Shown in pieces: positions 1-6,627 of a DNA stretch of 6,758 nt. The stretch is taken from NCBI GenBank assembly GCA_943324395.2, contig CALPLL020000099.1:1-6758 (forward strand). Reading direction: 5' to 3'. The notes beneath the pieces are model-generated. The model made no database searches. It was not told the DNA's origin and was given only the letters and a program-made list of their open reading frames with translations. The stretch's first letter is position 1. Every line of letters starts with the position of its first letter. Origin of the DNA: Rhizobium sp. Q54 (GTDB lineage Bacteria; Bacteroidota; Bacteroidia; Flavobacteriales; Flavobacteriaceae). Both the position numbers and the translations under genes were made by a program.

Positions 1-82
1 CAACAGGTTTTCCGTTGAGTTTCGGTTGGAAAACACGTTCGCAGGAAGCATAAAAATTATTACAATCGACTAAAGCATACAT
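1..82 (-). CDS. umuC: Y-family DNA polymerase UmuC-type, N-terminal fragment (runs off the window)
   Basis: Only the first 27 codons are present; the gene continues beyond the left edge. The translation begins MYALVDCNNFYASCERVFQP and continues KLNGKPV. This matches the start of UmuC/ImpB/MucB proteins (E. coli UmuC begins MFALCDVNAFYASCE), including the first catalytic carboxylate Asp6 and the NxFYASCE block. DinB-type polymerases have a clearly different start. UmuC is the catalytic subunit of error-prone translesion polymerase V. The ATG at 82-80 is chosen because the family motif begins right there; a second ATG at 78-76 is out of frame. No umuD-like gene lies upstream, where it is usually found; the neighbour is the feo operon on the same strand, 74 bp away. 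Family assignment is firm; whether the gene is intact cannot be seen. Confidence 0.88.
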   Translation of the reverse strand, partial: MYALVDCNNFYASCERVFQPKLNGKPV

Positions 83-86
83 ACTA

Positions 87-94
87 CAAACTTA
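87..94 (-). promoter_or_regulatory. Possible -7 box of a umuC promoter
   Basis: On the minus strand this reads TAAGTTTG, a match to the Bacteroidota -7 consensus TAnnTTTG. It lies only 4 bp before the umuC ATG, so transcription would begin at or near the start codon and give an almost leaderless mRNA. The nearest upstream TTG (minus, 123-121) is 26 bp away, longer than the usual 17-23 bp. A near-direct repeat GAATAAgTT / GAATAAcTT (plus strand 97-105 and 112-120) lies just upstream and could be a regulator site. Read-through from the feo operon is an alternative source of umuC mRNA. Confidence 0.3.
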
Positions 95-156
95 CAGAAT
101 AAGTTGGTTTTGAATAACTTCAAAAAAGAGAATTTTTCGGATTGTTAATAAAAAAT

Positions 157-279
157 TTAAGGACAGCCGCAATCGTTTGGACCGCACTTTTTGGAGGTGT
201 TTTTCTTGAAAAAGAATTTCTTTGTCAAATAACCCAGTGCCAATCCTAAAGTAATAAAAGCTATTATTTCTTGTGTCAT
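157..279 (-). CDS. FeoB-associated Cys-rich membrane peptide (40 aa)
   Basis: A 40-codon gene starts at the ATG at 279-277 and ends at the TAA at 159-157. The product begins MTQEIIAFITLGLALGYLTK, a short N-terminal segment followed by one membrane helix (about residues 5-18). A lysine- and phenylalanine-rich stretch follows (KKFFFKK, 20-26), then a short tail with three cysteines (KKCGPNDCGCP, Cys32, Cys37, Cys39). This one-helix plus Cys-rich-tail layout is that of the small FeoB-associated membrane proteins found right after feoB in many bacteria. The start is only 6 bp after the feoB stop codon, so it is almost certainly the third gene of the feo operon. The positive residues after the helix suggest a cytoplasmic tail, where the cysteines could bind iron or contact FeoB; that role is inference. 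It is too short for most gene callers. Confidence 0.82.
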   Translation of the reverse strand: MTQEIIAFITLGLALGYLTKKFFFKKNTSKKCGPNDCGCP

Positions 280-285
280 TTGAAG

Positions 286-2385
286 TTATTTTAAAATTTG
301 AAATGCTAATAAAGCCACAATATAAGCCAGTCCGCTCATGAAGACAAGTTGCGCCAAAGGCCATTTCCAAGTGTTGGTTTCTTTTTTAGTAATCGCCAAG
401 GTACTCGCGCATTGCATGGCAAATGCATAAAAAAGTAATAATGAAATACCTGTTGCAAAATTGAAGATTTTAACTCCAGTTTCAGGGTTAATTTCAGCGC
501 CCATTTTGTTTTTTATGGTATTGTCATTGTCGTTATCTCCAACGCTATAAATGGTTGCTAAAGTCCCTACAAAAACTTCCCTTGCGGCAAATGAACTGAT
601 AATTGCAATCCCTATTTTCCAATCGTAACCTAACGGTGAAATCGCAGGTTCTATGGCTTTACCCATTATTCCAATATAAGAATTTTCTAGTTTATAGGCA
701 GCCACTTTATCCTTAAATTCTAATTTTGATAAAGTACTATTGGTGTTTTCAGCAGTAATAATCGCCTCGGCATCATTGAATTTTTTTCCAGGGCCATAAG
801 ACGCTAAAAACCATAAAACGATAGAAATGGCAAGAATTATTTTTCCCGCTCCAAAAATAAACGAACGCGTTTTTTCAATCACATTGATAGCTACATTTTT
901 GAACATGGGCAATTTGTAGTTTGGCATTTCAACTACAAAAAATGTTTTGCCTTTAATTTTTAGGATTTTATTTAGTACATAGGCCGAAAAAATCGCCATT
1001 CCAAATCCCAAAAGATAAAGTAACATCAACGTCAATCCTTGCAAATTAAACACCCCAAAAACTCTAGTATCTGGGATCACTAATGCGATAATAATTGCGT
1101 AAACCGGTAATCTAGCGGAACAAGTAGTGAAAGGTGTAACTAAAATAGTGATCAATCTTTCCTTCCAATTTTCGATGTTTCTTGTGGCCATAATAGCCGG
1201 AATAGCACATGCGGTTCCGGAGATTAATGGCACCACACTTTTACCTGAAAGGCCAAATTTTCTCATTAATTTATCCATTAAAAATACCACTCGACTCATG
1301 TAACCGCTTTCTTCTAAAACAGAAATGAATAAAAATAAAAAGGCAATTTGTGGAATAAAAATCAATATTCCCCCAATTCCCGGGATGATTCCTTGTGAAA
1401 TTAAATTGGTTAAAACCCCTGCTGGCAAAGTTTCGCTTGCATACAAACTAAAATCGGCAAAAGTAGCATCTATAAACTCCATCGGGACTTTTGACCATTC
1501 GAAAATAGATTGAAAAATGAAAAATAATATCGCAAAAAAGAGGCAATAACCCCAAATTCTGTGAGTTAAAACGCGATCCAATTTACTTCGGAAATCTTTA
1601 GCAATTGAAGAATCTATTTTGTGACCCACTTTTAAAATGTCATTTATAAATTGGTATCTCTTTATGGTTTCCTTTTGTTGTAATCGCTTTAAATCAGAAT
1701 GGGATTTGGTGTAGGAATTTTGAATTTCATTTCTATCCAAATTTAAAAAGTTGACATCCTGAGTAATTACCAGCCATAATTTATAAAGCAATTGTGTTGG
1801 AAATGTTTTTTGTAGCGATTCAAAATAGTCAGAATCTATACTTGATGCGTTCAAACAAGGCTCGGTAGAAAGTGATTTGTAATTGATAATTAATTCTTTC
1901 AATTCCTGCATTCCAAATCCTTTTCTAGTACTAATTAAGGCGATTTTGGTTTTAAATTGCTCTTCTAAATAAGGAATATCCAATGAAATTCCTTTGAATT
2001 TCATTCTATCAGCCATATTTATGACTAATATAGTAGGTATTTCAAGGTCTTTAATTTGGGTAAAAAGCAATAAATTTCGTTTCAAATTTTCTACATCTGC
2101 AACAACAACTGCAACATCAGGATATAATTTGTCTTTTTTATTTAGTAGCAATTCAATTACCACATTTTCATCAATTGAACTGGCATTCAAACTATAGGTT
2201 CCGGGCAAATCGAGAATATTCGCTTTAATTTTGGAAGTTAATTTACAAAACCCAATCTTTTTTTCAACAGTAATTCCAGGATAGTTTCCCACTTGCTGGT
2301 TCAATCCGGTCAATTCGTTAAAAACAGAAGTTTTACCCGTATTTGGATTTCCAATTAATGCGACATTGATATTGCTACTGCTCAT
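286..2385 (-). CDS. feoB: Ferrous iron transport protein B (FeoB)
   Basis: This is the inner-membrane Fe(II) transporter with an N-terminal G-protein domain. The 699-residue length is usual for the family. The G motifs are all present: P-loop GNPNTGKTS (12-20), switch NYPGITVE (34-41), DLPGTYSL (59-66), NMAD (123-126) and STRKG (152-156). A helical linker follows up to about residue 270, then the membrane part begins near LTHRIWGYCLFFAILFF. The two conserved Gate cysteines are visible: Cys393 in SGTACAIPAIMATR and Cys422 in PFTTCSARLPVYA. The later block SSFAAREVFVGTLATIYS and the terminal hydrophobic helices are also typical. The ATG at 2385 lies inside the last codons of feoA (11-bp overlap), which suggests translational coupling. 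FeoA is separate here rather than fused, as it is in some Bacteroidota. No key residue appears to be missing. Confidence 0.98.
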   Translation of the reverse strand: MSSSNINVALIGNPNTGKTSVFNELTGLNQQVGNYPGITVEKKIGFCKLTSKIKANILDLPGTYSLNASSIDENVVIELLLNKKDKLYPDVAVVVADVENLKRNLLLFTQIKDLEIPTILVINMADRMKFKGISLDIPYLEEQFKTKIALISTRKGFGMQELKELIINYKSLSTEPCLNASSIDSDYFESLQKTFPTQLLYKLWLVITQDVNFLNLDRNEIQNSYTKSHSDLKRLQQKETIKRYQFINDILKVGHKIDSSIAKDFRSKLDRVLTHRIWGYCLFFAILFFIFQSIFEWSKVPMEFIDATFADFSLYASETLPAGVLTNLISQGIIPGIGGILIFIPQIAFLFLFISVLEESGYMSRVVFLMDKLMRKFGLSGKSVVPLISGTACAIPAIMATRNIENWKERLITILVTPFTTCSARLPVYAIIIALVIPDTRVFGVFNLQGLTLMLLYLLGFGMAIFSAYVLNKILKIKGKTFFVVEMPNYKLPMFKNVAINVIEKTRSFIFGAGKIILAISIVLWFLASYGPGKKFNDAEAIITAENTNSTLSKLEFKDKVAAYKLENSYIGIMGKAIEPAISPLGYDWKIGIAIISSFAAREVFVGTLATIYSVGDNDNDNTIKNKMGAEINPETGVKIFNFATGISLLLFYAFAMQCASTLAITKKETNTWKWPLAQLVFMSGLAYIVALLAFQILK

Positions 2386-2623
2386 TATGAGTTGGTTTTA
2401 GAATTTCAACCTCAATTTCATTTGCAGTTTCTATGCGAATTGCAAGATGTGAGCCATTAATATTTAGGTAAAGTGGGTCTCCAAAAGGAGCAATTTGAAG
2501 TAATTGAACGGTATTCCCTGGTAAACATCCCATTTCCAATAGCTTTAATGGAATAGAGTCAATATCAAATTCTTTGATTATTGCAGTTTCACCTTTTTTG
2601 AGAGAATTTATTGTAGTTCGCAA
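2375..2623 (-). CDS. feoA: Ferrous iron transport protein A (FeoA), TTG start
   Basis: An 82-residue cytosolic SH3-like protein that partners with FeoB in Fe(II) uptake. Family features are the central LLEMGCLPGNTVQLL (about 28-42), where FeoA proteins carry a conserved MG(I/L)xPG turn, and PFGDPLYLNINGSHLAIR (about 46-63), matching the usual GDPxxxxxxGxxxxLR segment. The start is TTG at 2623-2621. An in-frame TAA at 2629-2627 is only two codons upstream, and the first in-frame ATG is the Met inside the core LLEMG motif, so an ATG start is impossible. AAGG lies on the minus strand 3 nt before the TTG, too close for a normal ribosome binding site. The gene opens the feo operon and its last 11 bp overlap feoB. 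Family call is secure; the TTG start is forced by the sequence. Confidence 0.94.
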   Translation of the reverse strand: MRTTINSLKKGETAIIKEFDIDSIPLKLLEMGCLPGNTVQLLQIAPFGDPLYLNINGSHLAIRIETANEIEVEILKPTHNEQ

Positions 2624-2628
2624 ACCTT

Positions 2629-2648
2629 ATTTAGATTGAATTTAGATT
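2629..2648 (-). promoter_or_regulatory. Direct-repeat operator candidate at the feo transcription start
   Basis: Two identical 9-bp copies of ATTTAGATT (plus strand 2629-2637 and 2640-2648) are separated by GA, so the period is 11 bp, about one helical turn. The block starts one base after the -7 box, spans the expected transcription start near 2643, and ends 6 bp before the feoA start codon. A protein bound here would block transcription initiation. Since feo genes are normally repressed by iron-loaded Fur or DtxR-type regulators, an iron-responsive repressor site is the natural reading. Which regulator binds cannot be told from the sequence, and the repeat is direct, not palindromic. Confidence 0.5.
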
Positions 2649-2649
2649 A

Positions 2650-2678
2650 CAAAAGTAAATATAATATTATTCAATCAA
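2650..2678 (-). promoter_or_regulatory. feoAB promoter (Bacteroidota type)
   Basis: On the minus strand a TTG at 2678-2676 is followed after 18 bp by TACTTTTG at 2657-2650. This fits the Bacteroidota vegetative consensus TTG-N17-23-TAnnTTTG at every conserved base. The start of transcription is expected about 7 bp further on, near 2643, giving a leader of about 20 nt before the feoA TTG. The strength of the match suggests that the feo operon has its own promoter despite lying 125 bp behind the codirectional SCO gene, with no clear terminator between them. Confidence 0.65.
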
Positions 2679-2748
2679 ATGATATTTATAAGTTTTATGA
2701 CATTTTTAGTAATAGAAAAGTAATGCTGAAGAAATGGGAATGCTCTCG

Positions 2749-3414
2749 CTATTGGGTACACAAAAAGTTAATGTCTTCAATTAAACGTTCCATTTCTTCT
2801 TTTTTTGTTCCGTCATAAAAACCTCGTACGCGTCTTTTAGTATCTACCAATACAAAATTTTCGGTATGAACCATATCATATAATTCTTCCGGTTTACCTA
2901 ATTTTACTGCCAAATACGATTTTCTCGCCATAGTGTAAATCTGCTTTTTGTCGCCAGTAACTAAATTCCATTTGGTGTCAATCACTCCGTTTTTTTTAGC
3001 ATATTCTTTTAACACTGCAACGTTATCGGTTTCAGGAAAAACTGTGTGCGAAAGTAACATCACTTTAGGGTTATTGATAAATGCTTTTTGAACATCTGCT
3101 AAATTGGTCGTCATTTTAGGACAAATAGAACCGCAAGTGGTAAAGAAAAAATCGGCTACATATATTTTACCCTCATAGTCTTTTTGAGAAATAATTTTAC
3201 CGTTTTGATTGGTAAATGAAAAGTCAGCAATTGTATGGTATTTACTGATATATTGAATAGTGGAATCTACCAATTCAGGATTTACCATCGACGGATTATA
3301 AATTGGCAACATTTTTTTTGGCTTTAAAGCCAAATAAAATAAAGTTAAAATTATTGCAGAAAGTACAATTACAACAATCAAAAACCACTTGTATTTTTTA
3401 AAAAAAGAAAGCAT
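2749..3414 (-). CDS. SCO1/SenC family copper chaperone, membrane-anchored
   Basis: A 221-residue protein with an N-terminal membrane anchor (about residues 10-30, WFLIVVIVLSAIILTLFYLA) and a periplasmic thioredoxin-like domain (about 60-220). The SCO copper site is present: CxxxC in TTCGSICPKM (Cys94, Cys98) and the distal histidine His183 in MVHTENFVLVD. The segments IADFSFTNQNGK, YVADFFFTTC and NLVTGDKKQIY also fit the family. SCO proteins deliver copper to, or reduce, the CuA site of cytochrome c oxidase. No oxidase gene is in the window, so the target here is inferred from family knowledge only. It diverges from the M13 protease and lies upstream of feoA on the same strand. The ATG at 3414 is chosen because it immediately precedes the positively charged start and anchor helix. 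Confidence 0.93.
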   Translation of the reverse strand: MLSFFKKYKWFLIVVIVLSAIILTLFYLALKPKKMLPIYNPSMVNPELVDSTIQYISKYHTIADFSFTNQNGKIISQKDYEGKIYVADFFFTTCGSICPKMTTNLADVQKAFINNPKVMLLSHTVFPETDNVAVLKEYAKKNGVIDTKWNLVTGDKKQIYTMARKSYLAVKLGKPEELYDMVHTENFVLVDTKRRVRGFYDGTKKEEMERLIEDINFLCTQ

Positions 3415-3426
3415 ATAATTTTTTTA

Positions 3427-3459
3427 CAAATTTACAAAAGTTAAATAGTAAGTGATCAA
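3427..3459 (-). promoter_or_regulatory. Candidate promoter of the SCO gene
   Basis: On the minus strand a TTG at 3459-3457 is followed after 22 bp by TAAATTTG at 3434-3427, matching the Bacteroidota TAnnTTTG box within the accepted spacing. The expected transcription start, near 3420, would leave a leader of only about 6 nt before the ATG at 3414, which is short, so the assignment is tentative. The box lies inside a tandem 8-bp repeat of TTTACAAA (plus strand 3423-3438), which offers a second, poorer box (AACTTTTG) one repeat unit upstream. Confidence 0.4.
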
Positions 3460-3545
3460 ATAACCGATTTAATTTTTGAAAAAATCAAGAAAACAGAATC
3501 GTTATTTTATTGGCAGAATTTAACATTTATTAAAAAAATAATTAA

Positions 3546-3553
3546 TATTTTTG
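3546..3553 (+). promoter_or_regulatory. Candidate -7 box of the M13 protease gene
   Basis: TATTTTTG matches the Bacteroidota -7 consensus TAnnTTTG and lies 25 bp before the ATG, so the leader would be about 20 nt. No TTG is found at 17-23 bp upstream; the nearest is at 3510-3512, 33 bp away. Only half of the promoter can therefore be supported. The leader is A/T-rich with three ACTAA units and no Shine-Dalgarno sequence, as is common in this phylum. Confidence 0.45.
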
Positions 3554-3578
3554 AAGACTAACTAAATAGTAACTAATT

Positions 3579-5642
3579 ATGAAACTTAATTTTAATAAGA
3601 CATTGTTGTACGTTATTCCAGCACTGATTGGATTATCGGCAAATGCACAAAAAGAGGCCCCTCAAAAGACGCCTGGAATAAACGTTCCTTTTATGGATAA
3701 ATCGGTGAAGCCAAGTGAAGATTTTTTCAAATTTGTGAATGGAACCTGGTTAAAAAATACCGCAATTCCTGCCGACAAAACACGTTGGGGAAGTTTTGAT
3801 GAATTACGTCAAAATACCGATAAAGACGCCCTAGCAATTTTAAAAGAGGCTTCAAAAAATCCAAAATACAAGTCAAATACTGATCAAGGTAAAGCGATTA
3901 TCATGTACAAGGCTGCAATGGATACTGTGGCAAGGAATAAACAAGGAATTGCACCATTAGCTCCATATTTAGCTAAAATAAACGCAGTAAAAAACATCAA
4001 AGATTTACAAAAATTGATGATGGAAACGGAAGCTCAAGGCGGGGGCGTTGGTTTTTTTGGTGTTGGAATTGGTGCTGATGAAAAAAATAGTACTAGAAAT
4101 GTCGTAAGTGTTGGACCTGGTGGTTTAGGATTGCCAGACAGAGATTACTATGTGTCTGAGGATAAAGATTCAAAGGAAAAACGTGAAAAATATGCCTTAC
4201 ACGTTGCAAAAATGTTGCAATTTTTGAATGAATCTCCAGAACAGGCAGAAGCCGATGCTGAAAAAATTCTAGCTTTAGAAATCCAAATGTCTAAACCAAG
4301 ATTGGACCGTGTGGAGAGAAGAGACAGTAAAAAACAATACAATCCAACTTCAATTGGGGATTTGCAAAAAATGCTCCCTTCAATAGATTGGAACACTTAC
4401 ATTAAAGGAATTGGGATTTCAAAAATTGATACTATTATCGTTTCTCAACCAAGATACATGAGTTCTTTACAAACTTTATTTACAGAAAATAAAGTAGAAG
4501 ATTGGAAAGCTTATATGCGTTGGATGTTGTTAAGAGGGGCTTCAAGCCAATTATCTACAACTATTGAAACGGCAAACTGGCAGTTTTATGGGAAAACTTT
4601 AACAGGAGCTTTAAAACAAAGACCGCGTCACGAAAAAGCATTACAAGTTGTTAATGGAACTGTAGGTGAAGCTTTAGGAAAATTATACGTTGAAAAAATG
4701 TTCCCAGCTGAAGCTAAAGCTAAAGCGATGAAGATGATTAAAAACGTAATGAGAGCCTATGAAATTAGAATTAATAATTTGACTTGGATGTCGGCTGAAA
4801 CTAAAGCTAAAGCGGTTGAAAAATTAAATAAATTAACTATTAAAATAGGTTATCCAGACAAATGGGAAGACTATTCTGCTTTAGCAGTGAAAAGTCCTGA
4901 AGAAGGAGGAAGCTATTTCCAAAATATCAAAAACGTTTCTAAATGGAGTTGGGCTAAAGACTTAGCTAAATTGGGAAAACCAGTTGATAAATCAGAATGG
5001 GGAATGTCTCCTCAAACTGTTAATGCTTACTACAACCCTTCTTACAACGAAATTGTATTCCCAGCAGCAATTTTACAACCTCCTTTTTACAATTACCAAG
5101 CGGACGAAGCGGTAAATTATGGAGGAATTGGCGGAGTAATTGGACATGAAATATCTCACGGATTTGATGATCAAGGGGCAACATATAACGCTGATGGAAA
5201 TTTAATTGACTGGTGGACAGCTGACGATTTAACCAAATTCACTTCTTTAGGAGGTGCACTTGCTGATCAATATTCTGCATTGGAGCCATTACCTGGAACT
5301 CACGTAGATGGTAAATTTACCTTAGGAGAAAATATTGGGGATTTAGGTGGTGTGAATGCCGCTTACGACGGACTACAATTGTATTTAAAAGAAAACGGCA
5401 ATCCTGGTTTAATTGATGGTTATACTCCAGAACAACGATTTTTTATCTCTTGGTCAACCATTTGGAGATCTAAAATGAGAGATGAAGCGTTGAAAAATCA
5501 AGTAAAAACAGATCCGCATTCTCCTGGAATGTACCGTGCCTATGTTCCAATTCAAAACGTAGATGCATTCTATTCTGCATTTGACATTAAAGAAGGTGAC
5601 GGAATGTTTGTAGCTCCTGAGAAACGAGTAAAAATTTGGTAA
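3579..5642 (+). CDS. Secreted M13 family zinc metallopeptidase (neprilysin/PepO-like)
   Basis: A 687-residue endopeptidase of the M13 family, which cleaves peptides inside a closed chamber. A signal peptide is clear: MKLNFNK, a hydrophobic core, then a type I cleavage site ANA|Q after residue 23. There is no lipobox cysteine, so the product should be soluble in the periplasm or exported further. The M13 N-terminal domain spans roughly 40-430 and the catalytic domain about 478-687. Zinc site: HEISH (His523, Glu524, His527) with Glu584 and Asp588 in ENIGDLGG. Substrate-binding NAYYNP is at 482-487, and the conserved His647 and Arg653 lie in DPHSPGMYR. The protein ends PEKRVKIW, like the PEKKCRVW end of neprilysin. 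It contains no cysteine, so it lacks the disulfides of animal homologues. It is monocistronic, with a terminator right behind it. The natural substrate cannot be told from the sequence. Confidence 0.97.
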   Translation: MKLNFNKTLLYVIPALIGLSANAQKEAPQKTPGINVPFMDKSVKPSEDFFKFVNGTWLKNTAIPADKTRWGSFDELRQNTDKDALAILKEASKNPKYKSNTDQGKAIIMYKAAMDTVARNKQGIAPLAPYLAKINAVKNIKDLQKLMMETEAQGGGVGFFGVGIGADEKNSTRNVVSVGPGGLGLPDRDYYVSEDKDSKEKREKYALHVAKMLQFLNESPEQAEADAEKILALEIQMSKPRLDRVERRDSKKQYNPTSIGDLQKMLPSIDWNTYIKGIGISKIDTIIVSQPRYMSSLQTLFTENKVEDWKAYMRWMLLRGASSQLSTTIETANWQFYGKTLTGALKQRPRHEKALQVVNGTVGEALGKLYVEKMFPAEAKAKAMKMIKNVMRAYEIRINNLTWMSAETKAKAVEKLNKLTIKIGYPDKWEDYSALAVKSPEEGGSYFQNIKNVSKWSWAKDLAKLGKPVDKSEWGMSPQTVNAYYNPSYNEIVFPAAILQPPFYNYQADEAVNYGGIGGVIGHEISHGFDDQGATYNADGNLIDWWTADDLTKFTSLGGALADQYSALEPLPGTHVDGKFTLGENIGDLGGVNAAYDGLQLYLKENGNPGLIDGYTPEQRFFISWSTIWRSKMRDEALKNQVKTDPHSPGMYRAYVPIQNVDAFYSAFDIKEGDGMFVAPEKRVKIW

Positions 5643-5665
5643 TAACCAATTTTATTTAAATTTAG

Positions 5666-5702
5666 AAAATCCCATTTTGTATTTCAAAATGGGATTTTTT
5701 TT
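5666..5702 (+). terminator. Rho-independent terminator between convergent genes
   Basis: AAAATCCCATTTTG (5666-5679) pairs perfectly with CAAAATGGGATTTT (5685-5698), a 14-bp stem with a TATTT loop, followed by a T run to 5702. It begins 23 bp after the protease stop codon. Read from the minus strand the same stem is followed by a weaker T-containing tract, so it may also stop transcripts of the EamA gene. That gene's TAA (5703-5701) overlaps the T run. Confidence 0.88.
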
Positions 5703-6627
5703 ATGAGTTTTTAGAATTTTGAAAGGATCTATTTACTAAATAAAGCCCAAATAGCGTAATTATTCCACCTACTGCAATGGCCAGTGATAAAGGTTCCCCA
5801 AATATATAAGCCCCTAAAAGAACCGCGATTATTGGATTTATGTAAGCGTAAATGCTATTTATTTCAGCAGGTAAATGTTGCAAAGCATAGATATAAGCAA
5901 TGAAGGTTAGCACCGATCCAAAAATCACCAAATAGCCAATTGAAACCCACGAAATAACTGGAATAGTAGATAAACTCACTGCCGATCCCGTAGCTCCCAA
6001 ATAGGCAAAAAGGAAAATACTTGAAATAAACATTTGGATTCCCAAACTAAAATAGGGGTTAAAACTTGCCGCTTTTTTCTTAGTGTATAATGTGGCAAAA
6101 GCCCACGTTAATGTTGAAATTATGGATATTATTATTCCAAATCGGAAATTAAAAATTAAGAAATCACTTAAATGTTCGTAGAAAATTACACACACACCCG
6201 CAAATCCAATAATCAAACCTACAATTGCCAATTTTACTAATTTTTCACCTCTAAAAAAACTAATTATTACCACCCAAAGCGGAACTAAAGCGCCAATAAT
6301 TGCTCCCAAACCACTGCTTATGTATTTCACTCCCCACGTGCTTAAACCGTTGCTTAACACGAAATTCAAAATGCTCAATATGATAATGGTTTTCCATTGT
6401 TTGCCTTTGGGCCAAGGTGTTTTCTTAAATAAAAAATAAGACAAGTATAAAGTGGCGCCTAAAAATTGACGAATAGCTGCAAGCTGCAATGCGGGCATGT
6501 ATTTCACCCCTTCTTTTGAAGCAATCCAAGTAGTTCCCCAAAAAAAACTCACCCAGCAAAGTGCCAAAATTGGCAATCCTATTGAGGTAATTTTTAAATG
6601 GATTTTAGATTTTAATTTTTGTATCAA
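5701..6627 (-). CDS. EamA/DMT family transporter, TTG start
   Basis: A 308-residue inner-membrane protein with two tandem EamA repeats (about 20-150 and 160-300) and about ten hydrophobic helices, the normal length and layout of drug/metabolite transporters (RhaT/YdcZ-like exporters). The first helix carries the typical WGTTWIASKEG (30-40), and the second repeat has STLTWAFATLYTKK and the closing AYINPIIAVLLGAYIFGEPL. The substrate cannot be predicted; family members export amino acids, metabolites or drugs. The start is TTG at 6627-6625, directly behind the TAG of the upstream gene. The first in-frame ATG (Met44, 6498-6496) would remove helix one, so a non-ATG start is needed; later TTG codons (18, 21) would cut into the helix. 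The lysine-rich first 12 residues fit a cytoplasmic N-terminus. Translation is probably by re-initiation after the upstream gene. Confidence 0.9.
   Translation of the reverse strand: MIQKLKSKIHLKITSIGLPILALCWVSFFWGTTWIASKEGVKYMPALQLAAIRQFLGATLYLSYFLFKKTPWPKGKQWKTIIILSILNFVLSNGLSTWGVKYISSGLGAIIGALVPLWVVIISFFRGEKLVKLAIVGLIIGFAGVCVIFYEHLSDFLIFNFRFGIIISIISTLTWAFATLYTKKKAASFNPYFSLGIQMFISSIFLFAYLGATGSAVSLSTIPVISWVSIGYLVIFGSVLTFIAYIYALQHLPAEINSIYAYINPIIAVLLGAYIFGEPLSLAIAVGGIITLFGLYLVNRSFQNSKNS

Noticed and set aside
120..160. AT-only inverted repeat after the FeoB-associated gene as a terminator
   Set aside because: The stem would be A/T pairs only with a long loop and no proper T tract, so it cannot be separated from background in AT-rich DNA.
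92..370. 92-codon open frame on the minus strand across the feoB 3' end and the gap to umuC
   Set aside because: It overlaps feoB in another frame and also covers the better-supported 40-aa Cys-rich peptide; its product has no family features.
1325..1513. 62-codon plus-strand frame inside feoB
   Set aside because: Antisense shadow of the FeoB membrane domain, with no start signal or recognisable motif.
1994..2197. 67-codon plus-strand frame inside feoB
   Set aside because: Antisense shadow of the feoB G-domain; Ser/Thr-rich low-complexity translation.
2690..2748. Possible terminator after the SCO gene
   Set aside because: Only a direct repeat (AATGCT at 2722-2727 and 2739-2744) is present; no stem-loop with a T run could be found.
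2636..2818. 60-codon plus-strand frame between feoA and the SCO gene
   Set aside because: It overlaps the feo promoter and the 3' end of the SCO gene on the opposite strand; composition is unlike a folded protein and no promoter faces it.
4148..4396. 82-codon minus-strand frame inside the M13 protease gene
   Set aside because: Antisense shadow of a fully supported gene.
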